Shown here: piece after piece, positions 26,103 through 37,698 of the stretch
Layout of the letters: every line of letters starts with the position of its first letter
Numbering within the stretch: the first letter of the stretch is position 1
Assembly: GCA_003223215.1 (NCBI GenBank)
Contig: QHYH01000079.1
Location: 62,001-126,000, forward strand
Length of the DNA stretch: 64,000 nt
DNA from: Acidobacteriota bacterium
GTDB taxonomy: Bacteria > Acidobacteriota > Terriglobia > Acidiferrales > UBA7541
Reading direction: 5' to 3'
Notes under the pieces: generated by a model
Database searches by the model: none
What the model saw: the letters and a program-made list of their open reading frames with translations, nothing else
What the model was told of the DNA's origin: nothing
Program-made: the position numbers and the translations under genes

Positions 26103-26576
26103 ATGCGTCGGACGATCTTCATTGCGAGTGCAGTGCTGCTCTGTGGAATTCTCTGCCCCAAGCCAAATTTCACTCAGGAAAAAACGGGCTCCTCGGAACC
26201 CAAGATGACGCCCGAGGATGCCGCAAAGAAAAACCCCATTACGCCCTCGCCAGAAGGACTGGCGGAAGCACGCAAGCAGTACGGGTATGACTGTGCCATG
26301 TGCCACGGCAAGGATGGAGGCGGTAAAGGCGACCTTGCCCAGGATATGAAACTGGAGCTTCATGACTGGCGTGATCCCTCGACGATTGAAAAGATGACGG
26401 ACGGCGAGCTCTTCTGGGTCATCAGCTACGGCAGGGGGAAAATGGTGGGAGGGGAAGCTGACCGGTCACCTGAAAAGATGCGCTGGAAACTCGTGAATCT
26501 GGTGCGCTCCTTTGGAAAGAAGGGCGCGGGGACGGCGGCAGCCGCGGACAAGCCCAAGACCGAGCCCCAACCTTAA
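26103..26576 (+). CDS. Secreted mono-haem cytochrome c
   Basis: A 157-residue protein with a signal peptide (IFIASAVLLCGILC) and one haem site CAMCH at about residues 64-68, followed by GKDGGGKGDLA as in small class I cytochromes. The distal Met is probably in YGRGKMVGGEAD near residue 110. GGGAGGATGCT ahead of the ATG serves as ribosome binding site. A cytochrome c located about 1.2 kb in front of the ACIII/oxidase operon could be its soluble electron carrier; this is inference from position. CTTAACTT occurs twice at 25986-25993 and 26000-26007 in the upstream region. Confidence 0.87.
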   Translation: MRRTIFIASAVLLCGILCPKPNFTQEKTGSSEPKMTPEDAAKKNPITPSPEGLAEARKQYGYDCAMCHGKDGGGKGDLAQDMKLELHDWRDPSTIEKMTDGELFWVISYGRGKMVGGEADRSPEKMRWKLVNLVRSFGKKGAGTAAAADKPKTEPQP

Positions 26577-26700
26577 CCCATCCAGGCGAGCTCCTCTCGG
26601 TGACTCGCAACGCCAGCTATATAGCAAGCCTGCCGATCACCTCCGGCCGCTCGTTGACTCGTGGTATGCTCGCTTGAAGAATTTTTTGAGGAGCACGTTC

Positions 26701-27072
26701 ATGGCCCACCCGCCGCAGTTTTTGAAGCTGGTCAACGAGGCGAAGAAGAACATTAAAGAGACGAATGTAGCCGAGGTCAAGCGCCGCCTCGATGCGGGAG
26801 AGAAATTGATCCTGGTGGATACTCGCGAGGACAGCGAGTGGGCCAACGGACACCTACCCGGAGCGATCCACTTGGGAAAAGGCGTCATCGAGCGCGACAT
26901 CGAACAGCAGGTGCCTGATACGAAGAGCAAACTCATTCTGTACTGTGGTGGCGGCTTCCGTTCCGCGCTGGCCGCGGAAAATCTTCAGAAAATGGGTTAC
27001 TCCAACGTGGAATCGATGGACGGCGGATGGAAGGGCTGGATTTCCGCCGGATTGCCTACGGCCAAGGGATAA
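26701..27072 (+). CDS. Single-domain rhodanese-like sulfurtransferase
   Basis: A 123-residue cytoplasmic rhodanese domain. LILVDTREDSEWANGHLPGA is the N-terminal signature (at most of its usual form) and Cys82 in LYCGGGFRSALAA is the active-site residue that would carry persulfide. SMDGGWKGW and AGLP close the domain as usual. GAGGAG seven bases before the ATG at 26701 fixes the start; an open frame runs upstream but has no protein character. The physiological partner is unknown. It ends 38 bases before the convergent tRNA-Asn gene. Confidence 0.9.
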   Translation: MAHPPQFLKLVNEAKKNIKETNVAEVKRRLDAGEKLILVDTREDSEWANGHLPGAIHLGKGVIERDIEQQVPDTKSKLILYCGGGFRSALAAENLQKMGYSNVESMDGGWKGWISAGLPTAKG

Positions 27073-27110
27073 CAACTTTTTGCGGTTTTGCTTTTCTGCT
27101 GGAAGAGAAT

Positions 27111-27186
27111 TGGCTGGGGCGGGAGGATTCGAACCTCCACCATCCTCATTAACAGTGAGGTGTCCTACCGGTTGGACCACGCCCCA
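27111..27186 (-). tRNA. tRNA-Asn (anticodon GTT)
   Basis: Reading the minus strand, TGGGGCG pairs with CGCCCCA as acceptor stem, the anticodon stem is CCTCA/TGAGG around the loop CTGTTAA with anticodon GTT, and the T arm is GGAGGTTCGAATCCTCC. The discriminator base is G, as expected for Asn, and CCA is encoded. Confidence 0.95.
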
Positions 27187-27701
27187 GCGGGCGCCAATTC
27201 CCCGACGATCGCGGGGAAATGAAGTAGGTGGGCTCTGCCGCAGGACCGGCCGGCAGGGTTATCTCTAAAATACCACGGAATCGACACAGGACGCTCGGCG
27301 GTTGTTCAAAAAATTTCCCAAAAATCTTTGCACCCATTGCCTCCCTCGTGCATCTAGAACCATGGAAGCCGACATTCAGAAGGGAGTGGAAGGGCATTCG
27401 CTTTTTTTTGAAGAAGCTGGAGAATCTGAACCGCACCAAGCCGGCGGACGATCCCCGCAGTAGCTGATCGAGACGGGCCACCGAGCGGGTCAGTGCAAAC
27501 GAACCTGCGTCAGGTTTTTTACGGATATGCGTGCCGCGAGCGATTTCATATTCTGGGAAGACGCCGCGAAGGAAAATGCGTTTGAAATTTGCGACATGAA
27601 AAAAGTTGAAGCAGAAGTCTAAGACCTGAAGTTCTTGAAGTTCTTGAGAAAGGTTGCAATCCAGAAAGTTTTGGTGGAAACTATGCGGTCGACTGGCCCG
27701 G
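27187..27701. other. Gene-free stretch before the ACIII operon
   Basis: About 515 bases between tRNA-Asn and the inverted repeat in front of actA. Short open frames occur on both strands, but none has a ribosome binding site together with protein-like composition. GAAGTTCTT is repeated in tandem near 27625-27642. It probably carries the promoter of the respiratory operon, but I could not pick a convincing -10/-35 pair. Confidence 0.5.
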
Positions 27702-27779
27702 GTTTTGCACTTCCCGGTTAACACGTGGGACGCCCTAGCCTAGGGCCCATTCAGCGCGCTCCCCGCCAAAGTGCAAAAC
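27702..27779 (+). promoter_or_regulatory. Nested inverted repeat immediately upstream of actA
   Basis: GTTTTGCACTT (27702-27712) and AAGTGCAAAAC (27769-27779) are perfect 11-base inverted arms. Between them, nearly in the centre, GCCCTAG-C-CTAGGGC (27732-27746) is a perfect 7-base palindrome. The right arm ends only four bases before the actA ATG and no Shine-Dalgarno sequence is visible there. It could be an operator for a dimeric repressor or an RNA fold that controls translation of the operon's first gene. Confidence 0.5.
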
Positions 27780-27783
27780 GAGC

Positions 27784-28443
27784 ATGGCGCAGATTTTTCA
27801 TCGAAGCACAAACTTCATCGCCCGATTTAGTGTCTTCTCGTTTATTTTTATCATGGGTTTTGCGGTCTTGGCGGTGCTCCAGGCGGCACGTTCTCCTTAC
27901 ATGACGCGCCAGAACATCACGCGCGAACAACCCGTGCAGTTCAGCCACAAACATCATGTGGGAGACGACGGAATCGATTGCCGCTACTGCCACACGAGCG
28001 TAGAGATTTCAGCGGTGGCGGGAATCCCACCGACCAAGACGTGCATGAACTGCCATTCCGTACTGTTCAGCAATGCGGGCTATCTCGATCCGGTGCGCGA
28101 AAGCTATCGCACCGACACCTCGATTGAATGGGTCAAGGTGCATCGGCTGGCGGACTTCGTGTATTTCAACCACAGCATACACGTCAACAAGGGCGTCGGC
28201 TGCACCACCTGTCACGGCCCGATCGACCAGATGCCGCTGGTCTTTCAGGCCAGCACCCTGCTCATGCAGTGGTGCGTAGATTGCCACAGGAATCCCGCGC
28301 CGAACCTCCGGTCAATGGACAAGGTATTTGCGATGGATTGGAAACCGGGAGCCGATCAGGAGGAATTGGGCGAGAAATTCATGAAGGAACGAAAGATTCG
28401 GACAGCCGCCGAGCTGACCAGTTGCTCGACCTGTCATCGCTAG
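27784..28443 (+). CDS. actA: ActA, penta-haem cytochrome c subunit of Alternative Complex III
   Basis: A 219-residue protein anchored by one N-terminal membrane helix (FSVFSFIFIMGFAVLAVL). Five CxxCH haem sites are present: CRYCH, CMNCH, CTTCH, CVDCH and CSTCH, the last at the very C terminus. QFSHKHHVGDDGIDC is a typical start of the haem domain. In ACIII, ActA with ActE carries electrons from quinol oxidation out to a cytochrome or directly to the oxidase. It is the first gene of a twelve-gene operon; actB starts eight bases after its stop. Confidence 0.95.
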   Translation: MAQIFHRSTNFIARFSVFSFIFIMGFAVLAVLQAARSPYMTRQNITREQPVQFSHKHHVGDDGIDCRYCHTSVEISAVAGIPPTKTCMNCHSVLFSNAGYLDPVRESYRTDTSIEWVKVHRLADFVYFNHSIHVNKGVGCTTCHGPIDQMPLVFQASTLLMQWCVDCHRNPAPNLRSMDKVFAMDWKPGADQEELGEKFMKERKIRTAAELTSCSTCHR

Positions 28444-28451
28444 CGGATCGT

Positions 28452-31621
<3,170 letters not shown>

Positions 31622-31625
<4 letters not shown>

Positions 31626-33007
31626 GCGCCGGGCAGCCGCCAATTGATTCCTCCGAAATCCGCCGCCTCACGCCAGTGCTAGGCCCGGGCTACACTTTTG
31701 GCTCGGTCACCGACAAAATCAGCTCCATCGTCCTCACGCGGCCGACTTCCTTCGGCTGGTACATGGGTTTTTTGATTGCCTTCGGCCTCACTGGCTTGAT
31801 GACCGTCGCCATCGGCTGGCTCTTCACCAAGGGCACGGGCATCTGGGGCATCAACATCCCCATCGGCTGGGGCTTCGCCATCGTGAATTTCGTCTGGTGG
31901 ATCGGTATCGGCCACGCCGGGACGCTCATTTCGGCCATCCTGTTCCTCTTGAACCAGAAGTGGCGCACCTCGATCAACCGATTTGCCGAAGCCATGACGC
32001 TCTTTGCGGTGGCCTGCGCGGGCATTTTCCCGCTGATTCACACCGGGCGCCCGTGGATGGCCTTTTATATGTTCCCCTATCCCAGCACCATGGGCCTCTG
32101 GCCGCAGTTTCGCAGCCCGCTGATCTGGGACGTTTTTGCGGTTTCCACATACGGAACGGTTTCGCTGATTTTCTGGTTCGTGGGCTTGATCCCGGACCTG
32201 GCCACGCTTCGCGATCACGCAGTTAAAAGGCCGGCGCAGATTATCTACGGCATGCTTTCCATGGGCTGGCGGGGTTCCGCACGGCACTGGCACCGCTACC
32301 AGTCCGCCTATCTTCTGCTGGCGGGCCTGGCCACGCCGCTCGTGCTCTCCGTGCACACCGTGGTGAGTTTCGATTTCGCCATCGCCATTGTTCCCGGCTG
32401 GCATACGACCATCTTCCCGCCGTACTTTGTCGCCGGGGCCATCTACTCCGGCTTCGCCATGGTCCTGACCATCGCCATCCCCTTGCGCAAAGCTTATGGC
32501 CTAGAAGATTTCATCACCATGAGGCACCTCGACAACATGGCCAAGGTCATGCTCGCGACCGGCCTGATCGTGGCCTACGGCTACTTCTTCGAAATGTTCC
32601 TGTCACTCTACAGCGGAAATAAATTTGATGTGTTCCTCGTCGAGCAGCGCCTGCACGGCCCGTATGCTCCGTTCTACTACGCGCTGATTCTTTGCAACAT
32701 CCTCATGCCGCAAATGCTGTGGTCTTACAGATTGCGCCACAACGTCGCGTTCTTGTTCTTTATGTCCATCGTGGTGAACGTCGGCATGTGGCTCGAGCGT
32801 TTCGTCATCGTGGTGATCAGCTTGACGCGCGATTTCGTTCCGTCCGCTTGGGGACGCTACTGGCCCACCTTCTGGGACTGGGCTACCTTCATCGGCACCA
32901 TCGGCATGTTTGTGACTTTACTGTTCCTGTTCGTCCGCGTTTTACCGGCGATTTCCATTGCAGAGATGCGCGAGCTTGTAGCGGAGACTTCTGAGGACAA
33001 AAAGTAA
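31622..33007 (+). CDS. actC: ActC, NrfD/PsrC-like quinol-binding membrane subunit of ACIII
   Basis: A 461-residue integral membrane protein with about ten helices of the NrfD/PolyS reductase family. In ACIII this subunit oxidises menaquinol and may couple to proton movement. Visible family blocks are WWIGIGHAGTLISAILFLL, IHTGRPWMAFYMFPYP, SVHTVVSFDFA and HTTIFPPYFVAGAI. It overlaps actB by ATGA at its start and actD by one base at its end, so all three are translationally coupled. ActF, encoded further on, is its paralogue. Confidence 0.95.
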
Positions 33008-33549
33008 TGGAGCAGCGTTCTCATATTTATGGGGTGCTGGCAGAGTTTGCTACTCCGGAACAGCTCCTCGAAGCCGTCAAGAAGGTGCGCGAGGCCGGCT
33101 ATCGCCACATAGACGCCTTTACGCCGTTTCCCGTCGAAGGCCTCTACGAAGCCATGGGTTTGAAGCGCAACAACGTGCCGCTCATTACCCTGCTCGGCGG
33201 TTTGGCCGGTGGTATTGGCGGTTTTGGTTTCCAATATTGGGTGAACACCTTGGCCTACCCCATGAATATCGGGGGCCGCCCGCTGAATAGCTGGCCGGCA
33301 TTTATTCCCGTGACCTTTGAGCTTACCGTCCTGGGCGCCTCTCTCTGTGCGGTCTTCGGCATGCTCGCGCTCAACCGCCTCCCGCATCCGCACCATCCCG
33401 TCTTCAACGTGCATCGCTTCAAGCACGCATCGTCGGACCGCTTTTTCCTTTGCATCGAGTCCAACGACGCAAAATTTCATGTGGAGGAATGCGCGCGTTT
33501 CCTGCACGACCTCCATGCGCATCATGTCACAGAGGTTGCCAATGATTAG
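33007..33549 (+). CDS. actD: ActD, DUF3341 membrane subunit of ACIII
   Basis: A 180-residue protein of the DUF3341 family. The N-terminal domain (YGVLAEFATPEQLLEAVKKV, then DAFTPFPVEGLYEAMG) faces the cytoplasm, followed by two membrane helices (LITLLGGLAGGIGGFGFQYW and FELTVLGASLCAVFGMLA). ActD is thought to hold the membrane part of ACIII together; no cofactor site is present. Its ATG overlaps the actC stop (TAATG) and its 3' end overlaps actE by eight bases. Confidence 0.94.
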   Translation: MEQRSHIYGVLAEFATPEQLLEAVKKVREAGYRHIDAFTPFPVEGLYEAMGLKRNNVPLITLLGGLAGGIGGFGFQYWVNTLAYPMNIGGRPLNSWPAFIPVTFELTVLGASLCAVFGMLALNRLPHPHHPVFNVHRFKHASSDRFFLCIESNDAKFHVEECARFLHDLHAHHVTEVAND

Positions 33550-34189
33550 CCGATCGCGCTTCCTGCTCGTCGGCTGCGCTGCGGCGGCCTTGCTCTCGAG
33601 CGCGGGCTGCCGGTATCTGCACCAAGACATGGCCGACCAGCCAAAGAACCGGCCGCTCTCTCCTTCGGATTTCTTCCCCGATGGCCGGTCCGAACGCCCG
33701 CCGGTTGAAAATACCGTGGCTCGCGGCGCCCCGGCCGACGATGACCTGTTCGCGCCCAAGGATTCCAACGCTTTCCCGTTGCCTGTGAACCAGGAACTGC
33801 TCGAACGCGGCGAGGAGCGTTACAAGATTTTCTGCTCTCCGTGTCACGGCCTGCAAGGCGACGGCAACGGCACGATTGCCATGCGCGGCATGAAGCGTCC
33901 GCCCACCTACCATCAGGACCGTCTTCGCCAGGCGCCTAACGGCTATTTCTACGACAACATCACCAACGGTTTTGGCGCCATGTACGGCTACTCGGCACAG
34001 ATTCCTCCGCGGGACCGCTGGGCCATCATTGCCTACGTTCGCGCATTGCAGCTCAGCCGCAACGCGAAGGTGGCGGATCTCCCGACCGCACTTCGCCAAA
34101 AGTTGGGCCAGGCCGGCTTCACCAAGCCGGGGTCCGAGCCGAAGCCAGAAACAAGCACGACGAAAGAATCCACCGGAGGGCGTAACTGA
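33542..34189 (+). CDS. actE: ActE, mono-haem cytochrome c lipoprotein subunit of ACIII
   Basis: A 215-residue lipoprotein: signal peptide with lipobox SAGC, then a class I cytochrome domain. The haem site is CSPCHGLQGDGNG and the distal Met is likely in MRGMKRPPTYH or further on in NGFGAMYGY. ActE is the electron exit side of ACIII together with ActA. The start ATG at 33542 lies inside the end of actD, and the stop overlaps the actF start (TGATG). The open frame extends upstream through actD, but only the part from 33542 is protein-like. Confidence 0.94.
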   Translation: MISRSRFLLVGCAAAALLSSAGCRYLHQDMADQPKNRPLSPSDFFPDGRSERPPVENTVARGAPADDDLFAPKDSNAFPLPVNQELLERGEERYKIFCSPCHGLQGDGNGTIAMRGMKRPPTYHQDRLRQAPNGYFYDNITNGFGAMYGYSAQIPPRDRWAIIAYVRALQLSRNAKVADLPTALRQKLGQAGFTKPGSEPKPETSTTKESTGGRN

Positions 34190-35376
34190 TGGCCGAGCAG
34201 CAATATTCTGCGCCCGAAAGCGTGACCCGTCTCGAGCAGCGTGCGTTTGTTGTTGGCGCCGTGGCCCTGGGGCTGGCCGCCTTAGGAGCCCTTCGTTCGC
34301 CAGAGACCTTTTATCCCTCCTATTTGATGAGTTTCCTGCTGGTATTGGGCCTGGCGCTCGGTTCCCTGGGGCTCGTGATGCTGCAACACCTAACTTCCGG
34401 CCACTGGGGCATCATCATCCGCCGTCCGCTCGAATCGGCTACGCGCACGCTGCCGCTGCTGGTTGTGCTCTTCCTGCCGATCGCCATCTCAGGCATGAAA
34501 CACCTGTATCGCGCGTGGCTCGATCCCGAGGAACTTCACAAAGAGCCGTTGTCAAAATTCCAGCAGGGCTATCTCACCCATAATGGCTATCTCGTGCGCG
34601 CCCTCATCTATTTTGCGGTGTGGCTGGCCCTGATGTTCATCTTTAACGGTTTGTCCAAGCAGCAGGACACCAACCGGGAGGATCGCGCCCTGCGCCGCAG
34701 GCTGAAAATGCTGGCCGGACCCGGAATCATCCTTTATGTATTCGCCATGAGTTTCGCGGCCATCGACTGGGTGATGTCTCTCTCTCCGCACTGGGCTTCG
34801 ACCATCTATGGGTTCCTGTTCGTCGCCGGCCAGCTCGTCTCCTCCATGTCCTTCATGATTTCGACGGTCGTGCTGCTGGCTCGAACGGAGCCCTTTTCGA
34901 ACGTGCTGCAGGCCCGCCATCTGCATGATCTCGGCAAGCTTCTTCTGGCCTTTGTCATGCTGTGGGCGTACTTCGATTTCTCGCAATTGCTCATCATCTG
35001 GTCGGGAAATCTGCCTGAAGAAATCACCTTTTACCGCACGCGCCTCTACGGAGAGTGGGGCGTCGTGGCCGTCATTGTGCTGGTGTTTCATTTCTTTGTT
35101 CCCTTCTTCCTGCTGCTTTCGCAGGACCTCAAACGCAATCGCAAAGTGCTGCCCAGAATCGCCATGTGGCTCATCCTGATGCGCCTGGTGGACCTTTTCT
35201 GGATGACCCGGCCGGAGTTCACCTCCCGCGCCGTACCCACTTGGCTCGATCTGCTCTTGCCCATCGCCCTGGGCGGCTTGTGGCTCGGCTTCTTTGCTTT
35301 CAACCTAAAGCAATGCCCGCTTTTGCCGCTCGGCGACCCGGGACTCGCGGAGGCCATTAAACATCATGAGCACTGA
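34189..35376 (+). CDS. actF: ActF, NrfD/PsrC-like membrane subunit of ACIII
   Basis: A 395-residue integral membrane protein with about ten helices, paralogous to ActC and forming the second half of the ACIII membrane core. Blocks such as YPSYLMSFLLVLGLALGSLG, MLQHLTSGHWGIIIRRPLE, MSFAAIDWVMSLSPHW and HFFVPFFLLLSQDLKR are typical of ActF. In known structures it lacks the quinol site found in ActC. Its 3' end overlaps the following small membrane protein gene by 11 bases. Confidence 0.94.
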   Translation: MAEQQYSAPESVTRLEQRAFVVGAVALGLAALGALRSPETFYPSYLMSFLLVLGLALGSLGLVMLQHLTSGHWGIIIRRPLESATRTLPLLVVLFLPIAISGMKHLYRAWLDPEELHKEPLSKFQQGYLTHNGYLVRALIYFAVWLALMFIFNGLSKQQDTNREDRALRRRLKMLAGPGIILYVFAMSFAAIDWVMSLSPHWASTIYGFLFVAGQLVSSMSFMISTVVLLARTEPFSNVLQARHLHDLGKLLLAFVMLWAYFDFSQLLIIWSGNLPEEITFYRTRLYGEWGVVAVIVLVFHFFVPFFLLLSQDLKRNRKVLPRIAMWLILMRLVDLFWMTRPEFTSRAVPTWLDLLLPIALGGLWLGFFAFNLKQCPLLPLGDPGLAEAIKHHEH

Positions 35377-35830
35377 GCCTCATTCGAGCGGTCAGCCGAC
35401 CGGCCGCGGGCCGCGGCACGCGGACGTCGCTTTCGAAGAACGCGACATCAAGCCCAGCACTATGTATTGGTACTTGTTGGCCTTGGGCCTGGCCACCGCC
35501 GGCGCTCTGCTCATCTGCATTTTTGTTTTGCGCTTTACCTCCAACCTCGCGGCTTCTTCCGAGGCCCCGCCCCCACCCTCCCGAGTGGCACAAAGCAAGG
35601 ATGCTCGCATGCCCCCCGAACCGCGGCTGCAAGGTGTTCCCGGGCACCCCAACGATCCGCAGAAGGACTTGCGGGAAAAACTGCAGGCGGATACGGCCGC
35701 CAACGAGAAGCTGGAATGGATCGACAAAAATGCCGGGATCGCCCAGATTCCCGTCAAAGAAGCGATGAAAATCATTGCCCAAAAGGGTTTGCCCACGGCC
35801 ACGGCGCCGCCGGCAGAAAATAAGAAATAA
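35366..35830 (+). CDS. Small single-helix membrane protein of the ACIII operon
   Basis: A 154-residue protein with one membrane helix (MYWYLLALGLATAGALLICI, about 33-55) preceded by a short cytoplasmic part (HADVAFEERDIKPS). A proline-rich linker follows, then an outward domain that ends with EWIDKNAGIAQIPVKEAMKI and LPTATAPP. I cannot assign a characterised family. The segment around GIAQIPVKEAM resembles the end of small proteins encoded with oxidase or ACIII genes in acidobacteria, as far as I recall. It overlaps actF by 11 bases and is five bases from sco1, so it is certainly made with the complex. It may be an accessory subunit (the place where ActG/ActH occur elsewhere) or an assembly factor. 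Confidence 0.75.
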   Translation: MSTEPHSSGQPTGRGPRHADVAFEERDIKPSTMYWYLLALGLATAGALLICIFVLRFTSNLAASSEAPPPPSRVAQSKDARMPPEPRLQGVPGHPNDPQKDLREKLQADTAANEKLEWIDKNAGIAQIPVKEAMKIIAQKGLPTATAPPAENKK

Positions 35831-35834
35831 AGAG

Positions 35835-36704
35835 ATGACGAGATCCGCTGAGATTCTCCTGATCGCCGTACTGCTGGCTCGGCCGCTGGCCTTGCCGGCG
35901 CAAACTACTCCGGGCGGGGTGGGCCGGCCGGCCGCGACCATGCCCCCCGTCTTGCAGAACGTGGGCTTCGAGCCCGAGCTCAACCGCCAGGTGCCCCTTG
36001 ACGTTCCGTTCCAGGACGAATCCGGCCGCAGCGTCCAGCTTCGCGACTACTTTCACCGCAAGCCGGTGGTCCTGGCCTTTGTCTATTACCGCTGCCCCAT
36101 GCTCTGCAATCAAGTGCAGCAGGGTGTGGTTGGCGCGCTGCGCATGCTTTCCTTCAACCCCGGCCACGACTACGAAGTGGCCTTCATCAGTTTTGATCCG
36201 CGTGATACGCCGGAAATGGCCGCGGAGAAAAAGCAAGCCGCACTCTCCCGCTTTGGCCGCCGCGAAACCGAATCGGGCTGGCATTTTCTAACGGGTGCTC
36301 GAGAATCCATCGATCGCGTCACCGAGGCCGCCAACTTTCGCTATAGCTTCAGCGCCAAAACAAATCTCTTCGCCCATGCGAGCGGCGTCCTCCTGCTCAC
36401 CCCGGACGGCCGCATCTCGCGCTACTTCTATGGGGTTGAATACCCTGGCCGGGACATGCGCCTCGGCCTCGTCGACGCCTCGGAGGGAAAAATCGGCACG
36501 CCCATCGACCACGTGCTCCTTTTTTGCTATCAATACGACCCCTCGACGGCCACCTATAGCGCGGCGATTCTCAAGCTGGTCCGGCTGGGCGGCGTGCTGA
36601 CGATTCTTTGCCTGGTCGGAGGAATTCTGATTGCGCGCCGGCGCGAGAAGTTGGCGGCCAGGAATTTCGACCGGCCGCTTTCCGCCGGAGGAACGAGGAG
36701 CTGA
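35835..36704 (+). CDS. sco1: SCO1/SenC copper chaperone for cytochrome c oxidase
   Basis: A 289-residue protein that delivers copper to the CuA site of oxidase subunit II. It has a signal peptide (ILLIAVLLARPLALPA), a thioredoxin-like domain with the copper-binding CPMLC in YYRCPMLCNQV and the conserved His in FAHASGV, and a C-terminal membrane helix (LGGVLTILCLVGGILIA) that is not found in all SCO proteins. ISFDPRDTPEMA is the family signature. It starts five bases after the preceding gene and ends eight bases before ctaC, fitting its role in assembling that subunit. Confidence 0.93.
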   Translation: MTRSAEILLIAVLLARPLALPAQTTPGGVGRPAATMPPVLQNVGFEPELNRQVPLDVPFQDESGRSVQLRDYFHRKPVVLAFVYYRCPMLCNQVQQGVVGALRMLSFNPGHDYEVAFISFDPRDTPEMAAEKKQAALSRFGRRETESGWHFLTGARESIDRVTEAANFRYSFSAKTNLFAHASGVLLLTPDGRISRYFYGVEYPGRDMRLGLVDASEGKIGTPIDHVLLFCYQYDPSTATYSAAILKLVRLGGVLTILCLVGGILIARRREKLAARNFDRPLSAGGTRS

Positions 36705-36711
36705 ATAGACC

Positions 36712-37695
36712 GTGCAGTCGCCATTGCCCATTTACCCCGAGCAAGCTTCCAACTTTGCGCCGCACGTCGACGCGCTGCTGATCTTCATCACCGGGATTTG
36801 CCTGCTCTTTGGGGCCATCATCACCACCGCCATTGTCTTTTGCTTCTTTAAGTATCATCGCAAGGAAGCGGGCGCGGTCGGGATCGTTACCTACGAGGAT
36901 CCGCTGGTCGAGGTGGCCTGGATCGTCGCTCCCCTGATTCTCGCCATGGTCATGTTTGCCTGGGGCGCAATCGTTTATGTCGACTATCGCAACGCGCCGC
37001 GCGACACGCTCGATATTTATGTAGTCGGCAAGCAGTGGATGTGGAAGGCGCAGCAGCCCAATGGATTAAAGGAAATCAACGAATTGCACGTTCCGGTGGG
37101 CCGCGATATCCGGCTGATCCTTGCCAGCGAGGACGTTATCCACGATTTCTTCGTCCCAGCGTTCCGCGTGAAGATGGACGTGGTTCCCGGCCACTACAAC
37201 ACCATGTGGTTCCGACCCACAAAGCCTGGCCGTTATCACTTTTTTTGCTCGCAGTATTGCGGCACCAATCACGCCGTTATGGGCGGGTGGGTTACGGTTA
37301 TGGAGCCTACCGATTACGCCGCGTGGCTTTCCGGGGTATCGGGCGGCGAGGCCAATCCCGTGGCTGCGGGTGAAAAGCTCTTCGCAGAAAAATCCTGCGT
37401 TACCTGCCATCTCGCCAACGGCACCGGCCGCGCTCCCTCGCTCAACGGCCTGTACGGCGGCCAAGTGCTGCTGGCTGACGGAAGCACGGTCACCGCCGAC
37501 GACGCCTACATCCGCGAATCCATTCTTCAGGCCAACGCGAAAATTGTGGCCCGCTATCAGCCGCTCATGCCCAACTACCAGGGCCAATTGACGGAAGAAC
37601 AGATTTTCGCGCTTATCGCGTACATTAAGTCTCTGCAGTCCCAGCCCGTGCCCGCCACGGGCTCCGGAATTGCCCCAGTCTCGGAGAAGAAGTAG
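36712..37695 (+). CDS. ctaC: Cytochrome c oxidase subunit II with fused cytochrome c (caa3 type)
   Basis: A 327-residue subunit II: two membrane helices (LLIFITGICLLFGAIITTAI and VEVAWIVAPLILAMVMFAW), a cupredoxin domain with the CuA site CSQYCGTNHAVM, and a C-terminal cytochrome c domain (about 215-310) with haem site CVTCH and distal Met in QPLMPNYQG. It receives electrons from ACIII or a cytochrome c and passes them to subunit I. Translation starts at GTG 36712, following GAGGAG. It lies between sco1 and ctaD with minimal gaps. Confidence 0.95.
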   Translation: MQSPLPIYPEQASNFAPHVDALLIFITGICLLFGAIITTAIVFCFFKYHRKEAGAVGIVTYEDPLVEVAWIVAPLILAMVMFAWGAIVYVDYRNAPRDTLDIYVVGKQWMWKAQQPNGLKEINELHVPVGRDIRLILASEDVIHDFFVPAFRVKMDVVPGHYNTMWFRPTKPGRYHFFCSQYCGTNHAVMGGWVTVMEPTDYAAWLSGVSGGEANPVAAGEKLFAEKSCVTCHLANGTGRAPSLNGLYGGQVLLADGSTVTADDAYIRESILQANAKIVARYQPLMPNYQGQLTEEQIFALIAYIKSLQSQPVPATGSGIAPVSEKK

Positions 37696-37698
37696 GTT

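Noticed and set aside
27526-27621. 31-codon frame (MRAASDFIFWEDAAKENAF...) before the ACIII operon
   Set aside because: No ribosome binding site and no independent support; a leader peptide cannot be excluded but is not supported.
27149-27724. 191-codon minus-strand frame running from the region before actA into tRNA-Asn
   Set aside because: It reads through a tRNA gene and has no family features.
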